Shown here piece after piece: positions 52,601 through 60,447 of a stretch of 64,000 nucleotides of DNA (positions are counted from its first letter, which is position 1; each line of letters starts with the position of its first letter). The translations under genes were made by a program, and so were the position numbers. The notes below the pieces were generated by a model. That model did not search any database and was not told the origin of the DNA. It was given only the letters and a program-made list of their open reading frames with translations. This DNA comes from Mytilus galloprovincialis (lineage: Eukaryota > Mollusca > Bivalvia > Mytilida > Mytilidae): positions 54,840,439-54,904,438 of the forward strand of contig NC_134847.1 of the NCBI RefSeq assembly GCF_965363235.1, in the 5' to 3' direction.

Positions 52601-53122
52601 TAACGCCTGTGATCCAGGCCTGTCTCTACATCGGTTATAACGCCTGTGATCCAGGCCTGTCTCTACATCGGTTATAACGCCTGTGATCCAGTGCAAATCT
52701 ATGTGAATTAAGTTTTTTTATCCTACATTGAACTTTTGATGTCGTCCCTTAGCACAACAACCTTCTTAGCCAACATCAAACAGATATCAACGTTCTTTCT
52801 TTTTGTCACAATATAAAGCTGCTCATGTATAAACATTAATGACAAATGCTTGGATGAGTCTATTTTATCAGTTGTTGTCGTTCTGTCCTAGTCAATACCA
52901 TATACTAGTAATTATATGCAGATTAATTTAGCCAGATACATGTAAACGTTCTACATTTTGAACTTAGTTTCTCATTTTTTTTTAGTAAATTTACATACCG
53001 ATATAACGCTTCCTTTTTAGCTTAGCTGGCCCTCCATGAAGTAGAACTGATAAATTTTCTACATTAAATGTTGCCTTCTGTCTCTCCTTGGCTAAATCCG
53101 GGTTGATGCTTCCTTGTGACAT
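25601..53122 (-). CDS. ACOX1: Peroxisomal acyl-CoA oxidase (ACOX1-like), 14 coding exons
   Basis: FAD-dependent oxidase that introduces the trans-2 double bond into acyl-CoA and passes electrons to oxygen, making H2O2: the first step of peroxisomal beta-oxidation. Coding exons, 5' to 3' on the minus strand: 53122-52999, 51097-50935, 48809-48649, 47783-47676, 45998-45879, 45340-45225, 44239-44070, 37214-37052, 36785-36595, 32792-32640, 30865-30760, 30140-29994, 27820-27614, 25660-25601. All introns are GT-AG, all phases close, and the total is 1989 nt (662 residues plus stop), close to the roughly 660 of vertebrate ACOX1. Visible motifs: N-terminal [12 protein letters not shown]-region [10 protein letters not shown] (141-150), [24 protein letters not shown] with the expected catalytic Glu at about 427, and C-terminal SKL (PTS1). 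No stop or frameshift interrupts the exons, so it should be functional. Gene identity rests on recalled ACOX1 homology; orthology versus a paralogue was not tested. Confidence 0.95.
26108..26500. repeat. Two adjacent tandem duplications
   Basis: ATTTGTTATTCTC...TTAATGCGTTTC recurs at 26111 and 26239 (about 128 bp). TACCCCGATTTTG...GCCTTTATT recurs at 26358 and 26428 (70 bp). The open frame across 26158-26532 arises from this repeat. Related unduplicated copies: 20470-20680, 44735-44890 (reverse). Confidence 0.75.
26590..26945 (+). repeat. Dispersed GAGCGTCACTGATGA family, copy
   Basis: Shares CCCCGAGGGTATCAC, ATTCGAGCGTCACTGATGA and GACGAAATGCGCGTCTAGTG, in order, with the copies at 28300-28700, 8165-8455, 49140-49465 and 44345-44560 (reverse). 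Non-coding, about 350 bp when full length. Confidence 0.75.
27614..27820 (-). CDS. ACOX1: ACOX1 coding exon 13
   Basis: 207 nt, phase 0. It encodes [20 protein letters not shown], then [20 protein letters not shown] and [16 protein letters not shown]. The VALVDAFDF and LGRYDG blocks are strongly conserved in ACOX1. Confidence 0.95.
28300..28700 (+). repeat. Dispersed GAGCGTCACTGATGA family, two adjacent copies
   Basis: The 3' end of one copy (28308-28380, ACGAAACGCGCGTCTGGCG) is followed at once by another copy (28385-28700, CCCCGAGGGTATCACAAGCC to GCGTCACTGATGAGTC). Confidence 0.75.
29088..29290 (+). repeat. Dispersed repeat (CGGAAAGTCC / GACTTGGTACAGG family)
   Basis: AATACTGAACTC...GGAAAGTCCATAATCA...ATTCCTGACTTGGTACAGGC...AACCTCTCACTT. 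Other plus copies: 22436-22515, 33260-33340, 42436-42595, 56065-56275. Minus copies: 3661-3820, 12630-12775, 25735-25925, 43765-43965. The most abundant family in the window. Confidence 0.8.
29994..30140 (-). CDS. ACOX1: ACOX1 coding exon 12
   Basis: 147 nt, phase 0 on both sides. It encodes [20 protein letters not shown] and onward to [16 protein letters not shown], matching vertebrate AHCHY...LYGI..NAG(D/E)F. Confidence 0.94.
30760..30865 (-). CDS. ACOX1: ACOX1 coding exon 11
   Basis: 106 nt encoding [20 protein letters not shown] then [15 protein letters not shown], which aligns with the helical C-terminal domain of ACOX1. Acceptor TCTTTTGCAG, donor GTAAGA. Confidence 0.92.
31351..32548. 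mobile_element. 1.2-kb foldback element with opposed ACACACTGAGA arrays
   Basis: Terminal inverted repeats begin TATGGCAAGCCGTTCTCGTC at 31351 and end with its complement at 32548; homology extends about 60 bp (GTTTAAACC, TTTTTCGAAAAA). Just inside each end is an array of ACACACTGAGA separated by short AT spacers: nine copies at about 31407-31615 on the plus strand, and about thirteen, some degenerate, in opposite orientation at about 32190-32505. AATGAT flanks both sides (31345-31350 and 32549-32554) as a target duplication. The 570-bp core has no ORF. It lies in ACOX1 intron 10. Confidence 0.85.
32640..32792 (-). CDS. ACOX1: ACOX1 coding exon 10
   Basis: 153 nt encoding [20 protein letters not shown] and onward to [11 protein letters not shown]. 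Its donor lies only 91 bp from the end of the foldback element at 31351-32548. Confidence 0.92.
33960..34400. repeat. Dispersed repeat with internal units (ACOX1 intron 9)
   Basis: AAGCTT(C/T)TGTCCAAGTTTG...AATCCAG(G/T)ATAGTTTA recurs at 33978, 34154 and, shortened, 34346. The same family is present at 62925-63420. Confidence 0.7.
34811..36477. mobile_element. Non-autonomous hAT-like element, 1.67 kb
   Basis: The left end reads CAGGGTCGTAACTA; the right end is the complement of CAGGGCCGTAACTA, and both continue into GAGGCAAA motifs. CTATT flanks both ends (34806-34810 and 36478-36482). CAGGG termini fit hAT; the 5-bp duplication would suit a hAT5-like group. Near the left end is the palindrome GGGCCCTTTAAAAGGGCCC. 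No transposase ORF is visible. It lies in ACOX1 intron 9. Confidence 0.7.
36595..36785 (-). CDS. ACOX1: ACOX1 coding exon 9 (active site)
   Basis: 191 nt encoding [20 protein letters not shown], then [20 protein letters not shown] and [15 protein letters not shown]. The Glu of YEG is the expected catalytic base that abstracts the alpha proton. Confidence 0.96.
37052..37214 (-). CDS. ACOX1: ACOX1 coding exon 8
   Basis: 163 nt encoding [20 protein letters not shown] then [12 protein letters not shown], matching the conserved ILD(F/Y)QTQQY(K/R)LFPLL helix. Donor GTATCT. Confidence 0.95.
37974..38112. repeat. Hairpin MITE, 53-bp arms
   Basis: Arms 37981-38033 and 38052-38104 are inverted copies with about 4 mismatches (GTGTGCTAGTGACC, TCAGTAAATTCCATATGGGG), loop 18 nt. 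Outer bases GTTACAT/ATGTAAC extend the stem. ACOX1 intron 7. Confidence 0.85.
38750..42340 (+). mobile_element. 3.6-kb TIR DNA transposon with TA target duplication
   Basis: The left end at 38750 reads GTGGAAGATATTA and the reverse complement of the right end at 42340 reads GTGGGAGATATTA. Both continue into ATTGTGCAAAT, GTGATACAAGCATGAAA-like, CTGCTGGCCA and CAAGATGGCC, giving imperfect terminal inverted repeats of roughly 150 bp. TA flanks both sides (38748-38749 and 42341-42342). Inside lies a decayed protein gene (39325-41790), and near the right end two about 159-bp direct repeats (41882 and 42041, GGAACCGGAAGTCAC-like). The element sits in ACOX1 intron 7, on the opposite strand to the host gene. 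Confidence 0.75.
39325..41790 (+). pseudogene. Broken transposon protein with acidic motifs and CXC-like tail
   Basis: Fragments in all three plus frames, in order: [20 protein letters not shown] and GGLHIEM (39325); [20 protein letters not shown] (39458); [20 protein letters not shown] then IGLTED (39875-39945); [13 protein letters not shown]-like (40945); [10 protein letters not shown] (41038); [14 protein letters not shown] (41190); [20 protein letters not shown] (41467); and a Cys-rich end, [20 protein letters not shown] (41710). I recall these motifs from a multi-copy invertebrate hypothetical protein family. EADTR, DTDV and (in intact relatives) GCDT resemble acidic positions of PIN/XPG-type nucleases; here the last has Asp changed to Gly. 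The tail resembles a tesmin-type CXC zinc module. At least ten stops or frameshifts, plus an internal rearrangement near 41320-41440. Confidence 0.65.
42596..43032. mobile_element. 437-bp TIR element nested in another repeat
   Basis: Ends are GGGGTAAATTCAGTAAA and its exact complement TTTACTGAATTTACCCC, flanked by TATA on each side (42592-42595 and 43033-43036). The flanks rejoin as the GAAAATGG...TATAGCTAG consensus of a dispersed mussel repeat seen at 56065-56275, so this element inserted into that repeat. It is non-coding. Confidence 0.8.
44070..44239 (-). CDS. ACOX1: ACOX1 coding exon 7
   Basis: 170 nt encoding [20 protein letters not shown] and onward to [18 protein letters not shown]. 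The [10 protein letters not shown] segment is a family hallmark. The following 6.9-kb intron holds the 3.6-kb TIR transposon. Confidence 0.95.
44345..44560 (-). repeat. Dispersed GAGCGTCACTGATGA family, reverse copy
   Basis: Reads ACGCCAGACGCGCGTTTCGT then ATCAGTGGCGCTCAGATC on the plus strand, i.e. inverted. In ACOX1 intron 6 next to exon 7. A shorter inverted copy is at 1805-1910. Confidence 0.75.
44627..44708. repeat. Hairpin element in ACOX1 intron 6
   Basis: Arms of about 38 bp (AGCAACAATTTAAATGTGAT / complement) around a 5-nt loop, with few mismatches. Near-perfect stem GATTTCCACAAATT. Confidence 0.8.
45225..45340 (-). CDS. ACOX1: ACOX1 coding exon 6
   Basis: 116 nt encoding [20 protein letters not shown] then [18 protein letters not shown], the middle beta-domain with the conserved IPRENM(L/M)M segment. 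Donor GTGAGT. Confidence 0.94.
45879..45998 (-). CDS. ACOX1: ACOX1 coding exon 5
   Basis: 120 nt encoding [20 protein letters not shown] and onward to HSLLP. It aligns with the vertebrate LGKTSNHAIVLAQL block. Acceptor TTTTTCTTCAG, donor GTAAAG. Confidence 0.94.
46743..47522 (+). repeat. Terminal-hairpin repeat family, copy 1
   Basis: Starts with hairpin AGGCTCTCAAGAGCCT then GTGTCGCTCACCT. Ends with hairpin TGGCCCTACGGGCCA then GGTGAGCTAAAAA. GCTCACCT and AGGTGAGC are inverted copies of each other. The 3' hairpin followed by CTAA is reminiscent of Helitron ends. Lies in ACOX1 intron 4. Confidence 0.7.
47676..47783 (-). CDS. ACOX1: ACOX1 coding exon 4
   Basis: 108 nt encoding [20 protein letters not shown] through ATKFWPGG. 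The WPGG loop is the conserved flavin-contacting turn. Acceptor ATTGAAAG, donor GTAAGT. Confidence 0.94.
47870..48200. repeat. Local direct duplication in ACOX1 intron 3
   Basis: GCTTCTTTTTGTAACTTCAT...GAAGTACATG...TATGAAGCGCTTCATTCT (47878-47965) recurs diverged at 48095-48190 (GCTTTTTTGTAATTTCATTG...TATGAAGCGC...TTTCATTCT). Confidence 0.65.
48649..48809 (-). CDS. ACOX1: ACOX1 coding exon 3
   Basis: 161 nt encoding [20 protein letters not shown] through TYAQTELGH. The TYAQTE(L/M)GHG block contacts FAD in the family. In vertebrates this position has two mutually exclusive exons; only one version was seen here. The donor is GTCAGT. Confidence 0.94.
48850..48965 (-). repeat. GGCCGTACGGTGAC family, reverse copy
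   Basis: Begins AATGTGGTGTGAGTGCCAAT and ends GAGCTTTGGCTCACACCG. It abuts ACOX1 exon 3 at its upstream side and is the complement of the subfamily at 28698-28802. Confidence 0.75.
49140..49465 (+). repeat. Dispersed GAGCGTCACTGATGA family, diverged copy
   Basis: GGTGGACTGTTAGTCCCCGA, CTACGAGCATCACTGAAGAG and GTCGAAATGCGCATCTGGTG mark a subfamily also represented at 8165-8455. In ACOX1 intron 2. Confidence 0.7.
50935..51097 (-). CDS. ACOX1: ACOX1 coding exon 2
   Basis: Acceptor TTTTTTTGTAG, donor GTAAGA, 163 nt. It encodes [20 protein letters not shown] and onward to NDLMIYK, the N-terminal helical acyl-CoA oxidase domain. It is separated from exon 1 by an intron that carries the 37-bp minisatellite. 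Confidence 0.92.
51435..51526. repeat. 92-bp duplicated block, copy in ACOX1 intron 1
   Basis: Starts TAGCCTGATAAAAATAGAAG, ends CCAATAAAGAT. Identical by eye to 53206-53297, which lies 84 bp upstream of the ACOX1 start codon. Confidence 0.9.
51743..52193 (+). repeat. 37-bp minisatellite, 12 full units
   Basis: The unit starts AACGCCTGTGATCCAGGCCT and ends CTACATCGGTTAT, 37 bp. There are twelve units plus a 9-bp start; unit 5 is 35 bp and unit 1 has CCCGG for CCAGG. There are no spacers. Intron 1 of ACOX1. Confidence 0.95.
52528..52692 (+). repeat. 37-bp minisatellite, second array (4.4 units)
   Basis: Same unit as the array at 51743, again with the CCCGG variant in unit 1. Its 5' flank (52326-52527) repeats 51541-51742 with about one visible difference, so array and flank were duplicated together at an offset of 785 bp. 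Confidence 0.95.
52999..53122 (-). CDS. ACOX1: ACOX1 coding exon 1 (start codon)
   Basis: The ATG is at 53122-53120, and the exon encodes [20 protein letters not shown] and onward to residue 42 (split Gly or Glu codon). The NPDL...ER start is typical of ACOX1. It ends at a GTATGT donor. A possible acceptor (TGCTGCAG) lies at 53140, so an upstream untranslated exon is likely. Confidence 0.92.
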
Positions 53123-53205
53123 ATTCAGGTCTATAACGTCTGCAGCACAAACTCATGTAAAAATGTAGAACTCGCAGGACGAAGTTTATATTTATATGTT
53201 TAAGA

Positions 53206-53297
53206 TAGCCTGATAAAAATAGAAGTTAAACAAATGACATAAAATGATTGAACGTTCTACATTGTCAACTGTCAAATTCACACAATCCAATAAAGAT
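53206..53297. repeat. 92-bp duplicated block, copy upstream of ACOX1 start
   Basis: Exact partner of 51435-51526. The position just 5' of the first coding exon means it could lie in the promoter, 5' UTR or first intron. Confidence 0.9.
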
Positions 53298-53426
53298 AAA
53301 GGTCCAAAATAAAATAATGTCGATAGTCACATATTCTTTCTCCTTACTAATACATCCATAGTTTGATATTTAAAGTGTATATTCGCTCGTTCTAATTTTT
53401 TAAAAGGACTAGACACAGTTATGCCA

Positions 53427-55310
53427 TTTTTAGCTCACCTGGCCTAAAAGGCCATGTGAGCTTTTCTCATCACTTGGCGTCCGTCGTCGTCGTCGTCGTC
53501 GTCGTCGTTAACAATTTTTCAAACATCTTCTCCTCTGAAACTACTGAATGGATTTGAATGAAACTTAACATGATTGTTCCTTAGTATATCCTGCACAAAA
53601 TGTGCGCTTCGATTTTTGATCCGTCAAAAAACATGGCCACCGTTACTTAAAATAGAACATAGGGGTCAAATGCAGTTTTTGGCTTATATCTCAAAAACGA
53701 AAGCATTTAGAGCAAATCTGACATGGGGTAAAAATGTTCATTAGGTCAAGATCTATCAGCCCTGAAATTTTCAGATGAATCAAACAAACCATTGTTGGGT
53801 TGCTGCCACTTAATTGGTAATTTTAAGGAAATTTTGCAGTTTTTGGTCATTATCTTGAATATTATTATAGATAAAGATAAACTGTAAACAGCAAAAAAGA
53901 TCAGCAAAGTAAGATCTACAAATAAGTTAATATGACCAAAATTGTCAATTGACCCCTTAAGGGGTTATTGTCCTTTAATGACAATTTTTCACAATTTGTT
54001 CATCATATTTGCTAACTTTAAAAAATCTTCTCCTCTGAAACTACTGAATGGATTTGGTTAAAACTTAGCATGGTTGTTCCTTAGATTATCCTGCACAAAG
54101 TGTGTGCTTTGATTTTTGATCCGTCAAAAAACATGGCCGCCGTTACTTAAAATAGAACATAGGGGTCAAATGCAGTTTTTGGCTTATATCTCAAAAACGA
54201 AAGCAGTAAGAGCAAATCTGACATGGAGTAAAAATGTTCATTAGGTCAATATCTATCAGCCCTGAAATTTTCAGATGAATCAAACATCCAATTGTTGGGT
54301 TGCTGCCACTTAATTGGTAATTTTAAGGAAATTTTGCAGTTTTTGGTCATTATCTTGAATATTATTATAGATAAAGATAAACTGTAAACAGCAAAAAAGA
54401 TCAGCAAAGTAAGATCTACAAATAAGTTAATATGACCAAAATTGTCAATTGACCCCTTAAGGGGTTATTGTCCTTTAATGACAATTTTTCACAATTTGTT
54501 CATCATATTTGCTAACTTTAAAAAATCTTCTCCTCTGAAACTACTGAATGGATTTGGTTAAAACTTAGCATGGTTGTTCCTTAGATTATCCTGCACAAAG
54601 TGTGTGCTTTGATTTTTGATCCGTCAAAAAACATGGCCGCCGTTACTTAAAATAGAACATAGGGGTCAAATGCAGTTTTTGGCTTATATCTCAAAAACAA
54701 AAGCATTAAGAGCAAATCTGACATGGAGTAAAAATGTTCATTAGGTCAATATCTATCAGCCCTGAAATTTTCAGATGAATCAAACATCCAATTGTTGGGT
54801 TGCTGCCACTTAATTGGTAATTTTAAGGAAATTTTGCAGTTTTTGGTCATTATCTTGAATATTATTATAGATAAAGATAAACTGTAAACAGCAAATATGA
54901 TCAGCAAAGTAAGATCTACAAATAAGTCAATTTGACCAAAATTGTCAATTGACCTCTTTAGGAGTTATTGCCCTTTAAAGACTTTTTTCACAATTTGTTC
55001 ATCATGTTGACTGACTTTAAAAAATCTTCTCTTATGAAACTGCTGTATCAATTTCAGCCAAACTTAGGCTAAATGAGTTTCAGAGTTTCAGAGTATCTAG
55101 TATAAATTTTATATTTCATTTCCTTGTATGTCAAGAAACATAGCTCCTATGGCTAAAATAGAACATAGGAGAAAATGATTTTTTTTTTGCTTTTGAAGAA
55201 AATAGGACGATTCAAAGAACATTTAAATAAATTGAAAAGCCAAAATAATCATTGATGAGAGATTAAACCAAAAAAATTCAGGTGAGCGATTCAGGCTCTT
55301 GAGAGCCTCT
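53427..55310 (-). repeat. Terminal-hairpin repeat family, copy 2, with 500-bp tandem units
   Basis: Inverted relative to copy 1: starts TTTTTAGCTCACCTGGCC with stem TGGCC/GGCCA, ends AGGTGAGCGATTC and AGGCTCTTGAGAGCCT. The interior has tandem units starting at 53521, 54021, 54521 and 55020 (each TCTTCTC..TGAAACT), period 500 bp. The second and third are almost identical; the fourth is truncated and diverged. A (CGT)n run lies at about 53480-53508. Confidence 0.8.
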
Positions 55311-56414
55311 TGTTATTGAAACTATGTATTATAAGTAGTGTTTGTTGAAGTGAATAAAATCGAGAATAAAATTGAGAATGTATCAAAGAGACAACAACCC
55401 GACCAAAGAGCAGAAAAAGGCCCAAGCAAAAAAAAAAAAAAAAAAAATTGAATATACATATTCCACAATCTATCAACAACAGTATTCCTGACAAACAAAC
55501 TTTCTTTAACGACGAAACACAGCAACGACCACAATACACCGATACTAGAGAAAAATCAAACAAAAAACATCTCTGACGTGATGCTTCGTCCGGACTGTAT
55601 TTATAAGCGAAGAAAAGGGATGATGTCCGACACTGTTGATTGTACTTTCAAACTCAGTTCCTATCAAACTGATTTAAGCAGAAAACTTAAAATCGAAAAT
55701 AGCATGACCTAGACCTGGAAACACTGAGGCCCAGAATTAGGCATAAACTACTGAAAACTGATTTGTATTGATAGTAATGAAAATTTGGGCACAGGACGTT
55801 CGCGCTTTTTTACCTGTAAAACGATCGGACATTTGTGCTTCAAATACTATGGACATTTGCGCTTTAAACAAAATATCATAATGACATTGCACCTAAATAT
55901 CACAAGTAGTTCCTGTCAAACTGACTTGGGCAAAAAACTTAGCAATTGCCATCGTAAAAGCAATAATTATGGCTCGCTTTCGTTGCAGGCAATACAAAAA
56001 CCATAACGACTACAACACATACCTAGAGTAAAAAAAAAACCAAAAAAACTTGAAGTTTTGTATGTAAAAAGTAAAATCACAAAAAATACATAACTCCGAC
56101 GAAAATTCAAAACGAAAAGTCCCTAATCAAATGGAAAAATCAAAAGCTCATACATCAAACGAATGATAAACAACTATCATATTACTGCCTTGGCACATCA
56201 ATTTTGTTTTGTAGAAAATGGGGTAATCAACCTGGGTTTATAGCTAGCTAAACCTCTCACTTGTAGGACAGTTACAGTTTAAAAAGACTAAGTAAAGGAA
56301 TAACGAAATCTTAACAGTGACCAAGGAATCATGAAAATGTGTTCAAGGTCAAGTGAATCCTGTAATAGGAATTCGCACACAATACACACAATAATCATAT
56401 ACACCACATATAGT

Positions 56415-57959
56415 CAATTTTCCAAGTCCGTATTTGTGCTCAAAATGCAATTTATAACTTTTAAAATAAGACTTCTAAAAGTATGGAACGCCATTGGAGC
56501 CAAATAACGGTGGTCTGGGTACGCCCGTCATATGACAGTCACCGCATGGTAAGGGGTAACAAACAAAATAAAATAGAATAATTATGCCCTACCTACGATA
56601 GAAGAGGGGCATTATGTGTTCTGGTCTGTGCCTCCGTTCGTCCGTCCGTGCGTCCGTTCGCTTCAGGTTAAAGTTTTTGGTCAAGGTAGTTTTTGATGAA
56701 GTTGAAGTCCAATCAACTTGAAACTTTGTACACATGTTCCCCATGATATGATTTTTCTAATTTTAATTCCAAATTATAGTTTTGACCCCCAGTTTCATGG
56801 TCCACTGAACATAGAAAATGATAGTGCGAAGTTCAGGTTAAAGTTTTTGGTCAAGGTAGTTTTTGATGAAGTTAAAGTTACATCAACTTGAAACTTAGTA
56901 CACATGTTCCCTATGATATGATTTTTCTCATTTTAATTCCAAATTAAAGTTTTGACCCCAATTTCACGGTCCACTGAATATAGAAAATGATAGTGCGAGT
57001 GGGGCATCCGTGTACTATGGACACATTCTTGTTTTTAAGTGTTTTTGGGCTAATCCGTGTATCTGGAGGCCTTACTTACCCGTTGTGACCCAAAATAAGA
57101 TGAAGAAAACATCCAAATTTTAGCTAAAACTAGAAAAAAGTTGGTGTCAACTTCCAAGGGCCTTAACTCTTACCATACTGAATTGTTTTCAGACGAAATG
57201 TCTAATTTTCGTTTATTTGCAAAAATATGCAAATTATATGCAAATGAGCTTAGTCCTGTTGCTGTAGCACATTGATTCCTTTAAATCTAAAGTAAGTGAT
57301 AACGTGGTGGGGTGAGTGGGCGATAATTTGGCCAAAAGTTGGTCATCAGGTGCAAAAAGCGTCATTTTTGACGATTTTTAGACCTTTTTCTTGACCCAGA
57401 AGACCCAGGGATACTGGTCGAGGTATCCAACTGTAGCTTGCATGTTGAGTGGACCCTATTTAACAAATTGACCCCAATAGTTATTAGGTGGGAGTGATTC
57501 TGATCTTGGTTCAGCAGTTTACAGAAGGTCATTTGCACCAAAAAAACGGAATTTTACGATTTTTTTTTCGATTTTTGACTTCAAATGGACCCGAAACCGG
57601 AAGTTGTCGTTTCCTATGCGTATTTCAATAATAATAACGATCAGTAGTTATATGGCCTTGGGTTTGCACTATTTTGCAAGTTTTATGCCTCTGAACTTTC
57701 CGTGTAAGAAACAGATGTGAATCCCACCCCTCCAGAAAACCGATTTCAGCCGATTTCAATTTTCCAAGTCCGTATTTGTGCTCAAAATGCAACTTATACA
57801 TGAGAAACATGAATATGGATAGCCTCAGGTTGACGGAACATGCATAACTTTTAAAATAAGTATCATAAAGTGGACTTCTAAAAGTATGGAACGCCATTGG
57901 AGCCAAATAACGGTGGTCTGGGTACGACCGTCATATGACTACAACGCATGGTAAGGGTT
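56415..57959. repeat. Direct duplication flanking 1.2 kb
   Basis: 56415-56558 and 57757-57959 share CAATTTTCCAAGTCCGTATT, AAGTATGGAACGCCATTGGA and AACGGTGGTCTGGGTACG. The first copy lacks an internal segment of about 53 bp and has minor changes. The CGTCCG repeat and a GC-moderate block lie between them. Confidence 0.75.
56585..57035 (+). repeat. Dispersed repeat with CGTCCGTCCG and 170-bp internal repeats
   Basis: Starts ATGCCCTACCTACGATAGAA-GAGGGGCAT; contains TTCGTCCGTCCGTGCGTCCG. The unit TTCAGGTTAAAGTTTTTGGT recurs at 56662 and 56832. Ends near GGACACATTCTTGTTTTT. An opposite-strand relative is at 11985-12225. Confidence 0.75.
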
Positions 57960-58023
57960 AAATTAAACTGATTTAATCACAAACTAATCTAATACATGGA
58001 AACTAAGCAAAAGTTTCAAAGTT

Positions 58024-58345
58024 GATAGACCATGACTGAGTGGGCAGGGCCAAATATTCTCCATGGAAATGAGATGTGCTTATGCTTATATACAACTTAA
58101 TACGATTAACATTGGCCTACCGCTAATGGTTGCCCTTGAACTGACATAATCACAAACTAATACATGTTAACTTAGCAAAATTTTCGATGTCAATAGACCA
58201 GGACTAAGGGGACGCAGCCAGATAATCACCATGGAAATGAGATATGCCAATGCTTATACAACTGCTTACCAAATATGATTGACCTAACACTTGTTGTTCA
58301 CCATAAACTAGACCAAATCACAAACTAATACATTGTTGATGCTGC
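58024..58345. repeat. Tandem duplication, period about 168 bp
   Basis: ATAGACCATGACTGAG...CCATGGAAATGAGATGTGC (58024 on) recurs diverged as ATAGACCAGGACTAAG...CCATGGAAATGAGATATGCC (58192 on). AATCACAAACTAA(TA) follows each copy. Confidence 0.7.
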
Positions 58346-58617
58346 TGCCACTGCTGCCGCCTACAACCCAGGAAACAGCATAAATATGTCTCTCTTTTTT
58401 TAATCTGTGACAGTCAGTCAAAGCGAGACAAAAATTGACTATAAAAGGCAATAACTCCTTAAGGGGTCAATTGACCATTTTGGTATTATATTCATTCATC
58501 AACATTCTCAGGCAGTGTTCTATTATAATTTGTTTAGGTGAATTTCTAATTCTCAACTGTCATCTTTTTATTAGTATAATATTATATCTAAGTAACTTAA
58601 TTTAACAGAGTTCTTAA

Positions 58618-59195
58618 CTAGAGGCTCTCAAGAGCCTGTATCGCTCACCTGATTCTACTTGGGTTTTTGAAATCATATAAAAAGATAAAAGTAACAACAC
58701 TTGGCCAGCACCTCATTGAGAAAGGAACATTTATGCTATGTTTGACTTCATTCCATTCAGTGGTTCTCCAAAAGAAGTCATTTGTATGTATTTCCCATAG
58801 GGTCCTATGTTAAACTAAGTCCCCAGCTTGTGGCCATCTTGGATGATGGATCGGCTACAAAGTAACAACACTTGGTCAGCACCTCACAAGGAACATTCAT
58901 GCCATTTTTGGTTTAATTCCATTCAGTGGTTCTCTAAAAGAAGTCATTTGTATGCATTTCCCATAGGGTCCTATGTTAAATAAAGTCCCCTGCTGGCGGC
59001 CAACTTGGATGATGGATCGGCTACAAAGTAACAACACATGGTCAACACCTCATAAAGAACTTTCATGCCATTTTTTGTTTTATTCCATTCAGTGGTTCTC
59101 TAGAAGAAGTTCAAAATGTAAAAAGTTAACGACGACGGACGCCAAGGGATGAGAAATGCTCACTTGGCCCTTCGAGCAAGGTGAGCTAAAAAGTG
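58618..59195 (+). repeat. Terminal-hairpin repeat family, copy 3
   Basis: Starts AACTAGAGGCTCTCAAGAGC, ends CAAGGTGAGCTAAAAA. The internal unit GTAACAACAC... recurs at 58691, 58862 and 59028 (period about 168 bp), unrelated to the 500-bp unit of copy 2. Confidence 0.7.
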
Positions 59196-60447
59196 GTGGT
59201 CTGAATGGTTTGACTTCAAAATTTTGTGAAGGACAGACACATTTTTGCAACAAGAATAACATTGAAGACCAGCAGATTATTCTTCAAGGACCGCCATGGG
59301 AAAAAAGATTTTGTGAACTGAACTTTTTTTAAATTGTTTAAATTTTGAATATAGTTCCTGCATTCAGCAACCATTTAAATCAATTATTTAAATGCAGCAC
59401 AGATGCTTCTGTTACACTGTAATCTTGAAATTCATGTCTATGTGGATAGGTTATATTTTCAGAAATTCATGCAGGCATTCTCCTTCGCAGCACCTGAATT
59501 GATTAAGACAGGAGCCATTCAATTTTTCATTTGTTGTATCTAGTGTAGATGTTTAAAATGCTTGGTGGGATGTTAGCATCTAGCTGTAAAAGTGTCAAAA
59601 GAAAAGTTGGAACATCAAAGTAATGCTTTATTTTTTATTGACACATAAAATAACTAACACATTTGCATTTCATTTACACAATACCAAAAACAGTAAAAGG
59701 AATTTCAGACATAAACAATTTATATATACACATACAAAAATATATACACAATACACAAACAATTAACTACTGCATCTTTTTTTAAGCACTTTTGACAAAT
59801 TATATTGCATTTTCCTCCTTTTCTGTAAGCTGCGTCTTATTTTATATGAAATTGATATGTTTCATGTAACTCAATGAATAACAAATGTGTCAAATACACA
59901 TGCAGAAATGTTATGATGTAAACACATAATACAATGTATAAACAAGTTAAGAGGGATAAATGCGAGGTGTGTGAAAAAGATAATATGTATGAAAATTTTT
60001 ACAATGAATATCCCTATCTACAAGTCAGGAGATTTATTTTGCCCCACAGGTCTGTACATTTCATTAAGGTAACAGAACAATTGAACTTACAGGATAAAAA
60101 AAAATACTGACCAGCATCATAAAATCTGAAACCCAAGAAGGGGATGTTGTACCAACATTTTGTCGATATTCTGGGATACAGAAATGAACATGAGTAAGAT
60201 CTAATGCTGCTTTGAGTATTTGCACCATTTAGGTCAACATATTTCTTATTTACAACTAAAAGACTATGGTTGAAAGGCAAGTATGATTAATGCATCAAGA
60301 ACACAACTGTCAAATACAGTCATTGATAAATTAAAGCTCAAGTTCAAACTTGCCATCTACATAATTCAAATTTAAAAACACTGAAAAATTATACTTCTCA
60401 AATTGTCAAAGCTGTCCAAGAGAACATTTTCAACTAAAACTCCCAAT

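Larger units (their letters stand above)
55311..60447. other. Intergenic repeats upstream of ACOX1
   Basis: No exon recognised. A poly(A) run at 55429-55446, then 56065-56275, the duplications 56415-57959, 58024-58345 and repeat copy 58618-59195. 59200-60440 is AT-rich and featureless to my eye. Confidence 0.5.

Noticed and set aside
51743-52692. CRISPR-like array of 37-bp repeats
   Set aside because: Units are head-to-tail without spacers and lie in an intron of a eukaryotic gene; it is a minisatellite.
56415-57959. LTR retrotransposon suggested by direct repeats 1.3 kb apart
   Set aside because: No TG..CA ends, primer-binding site or coding remnant; the copies differ by an internal gap, so a local duplication is simpler.
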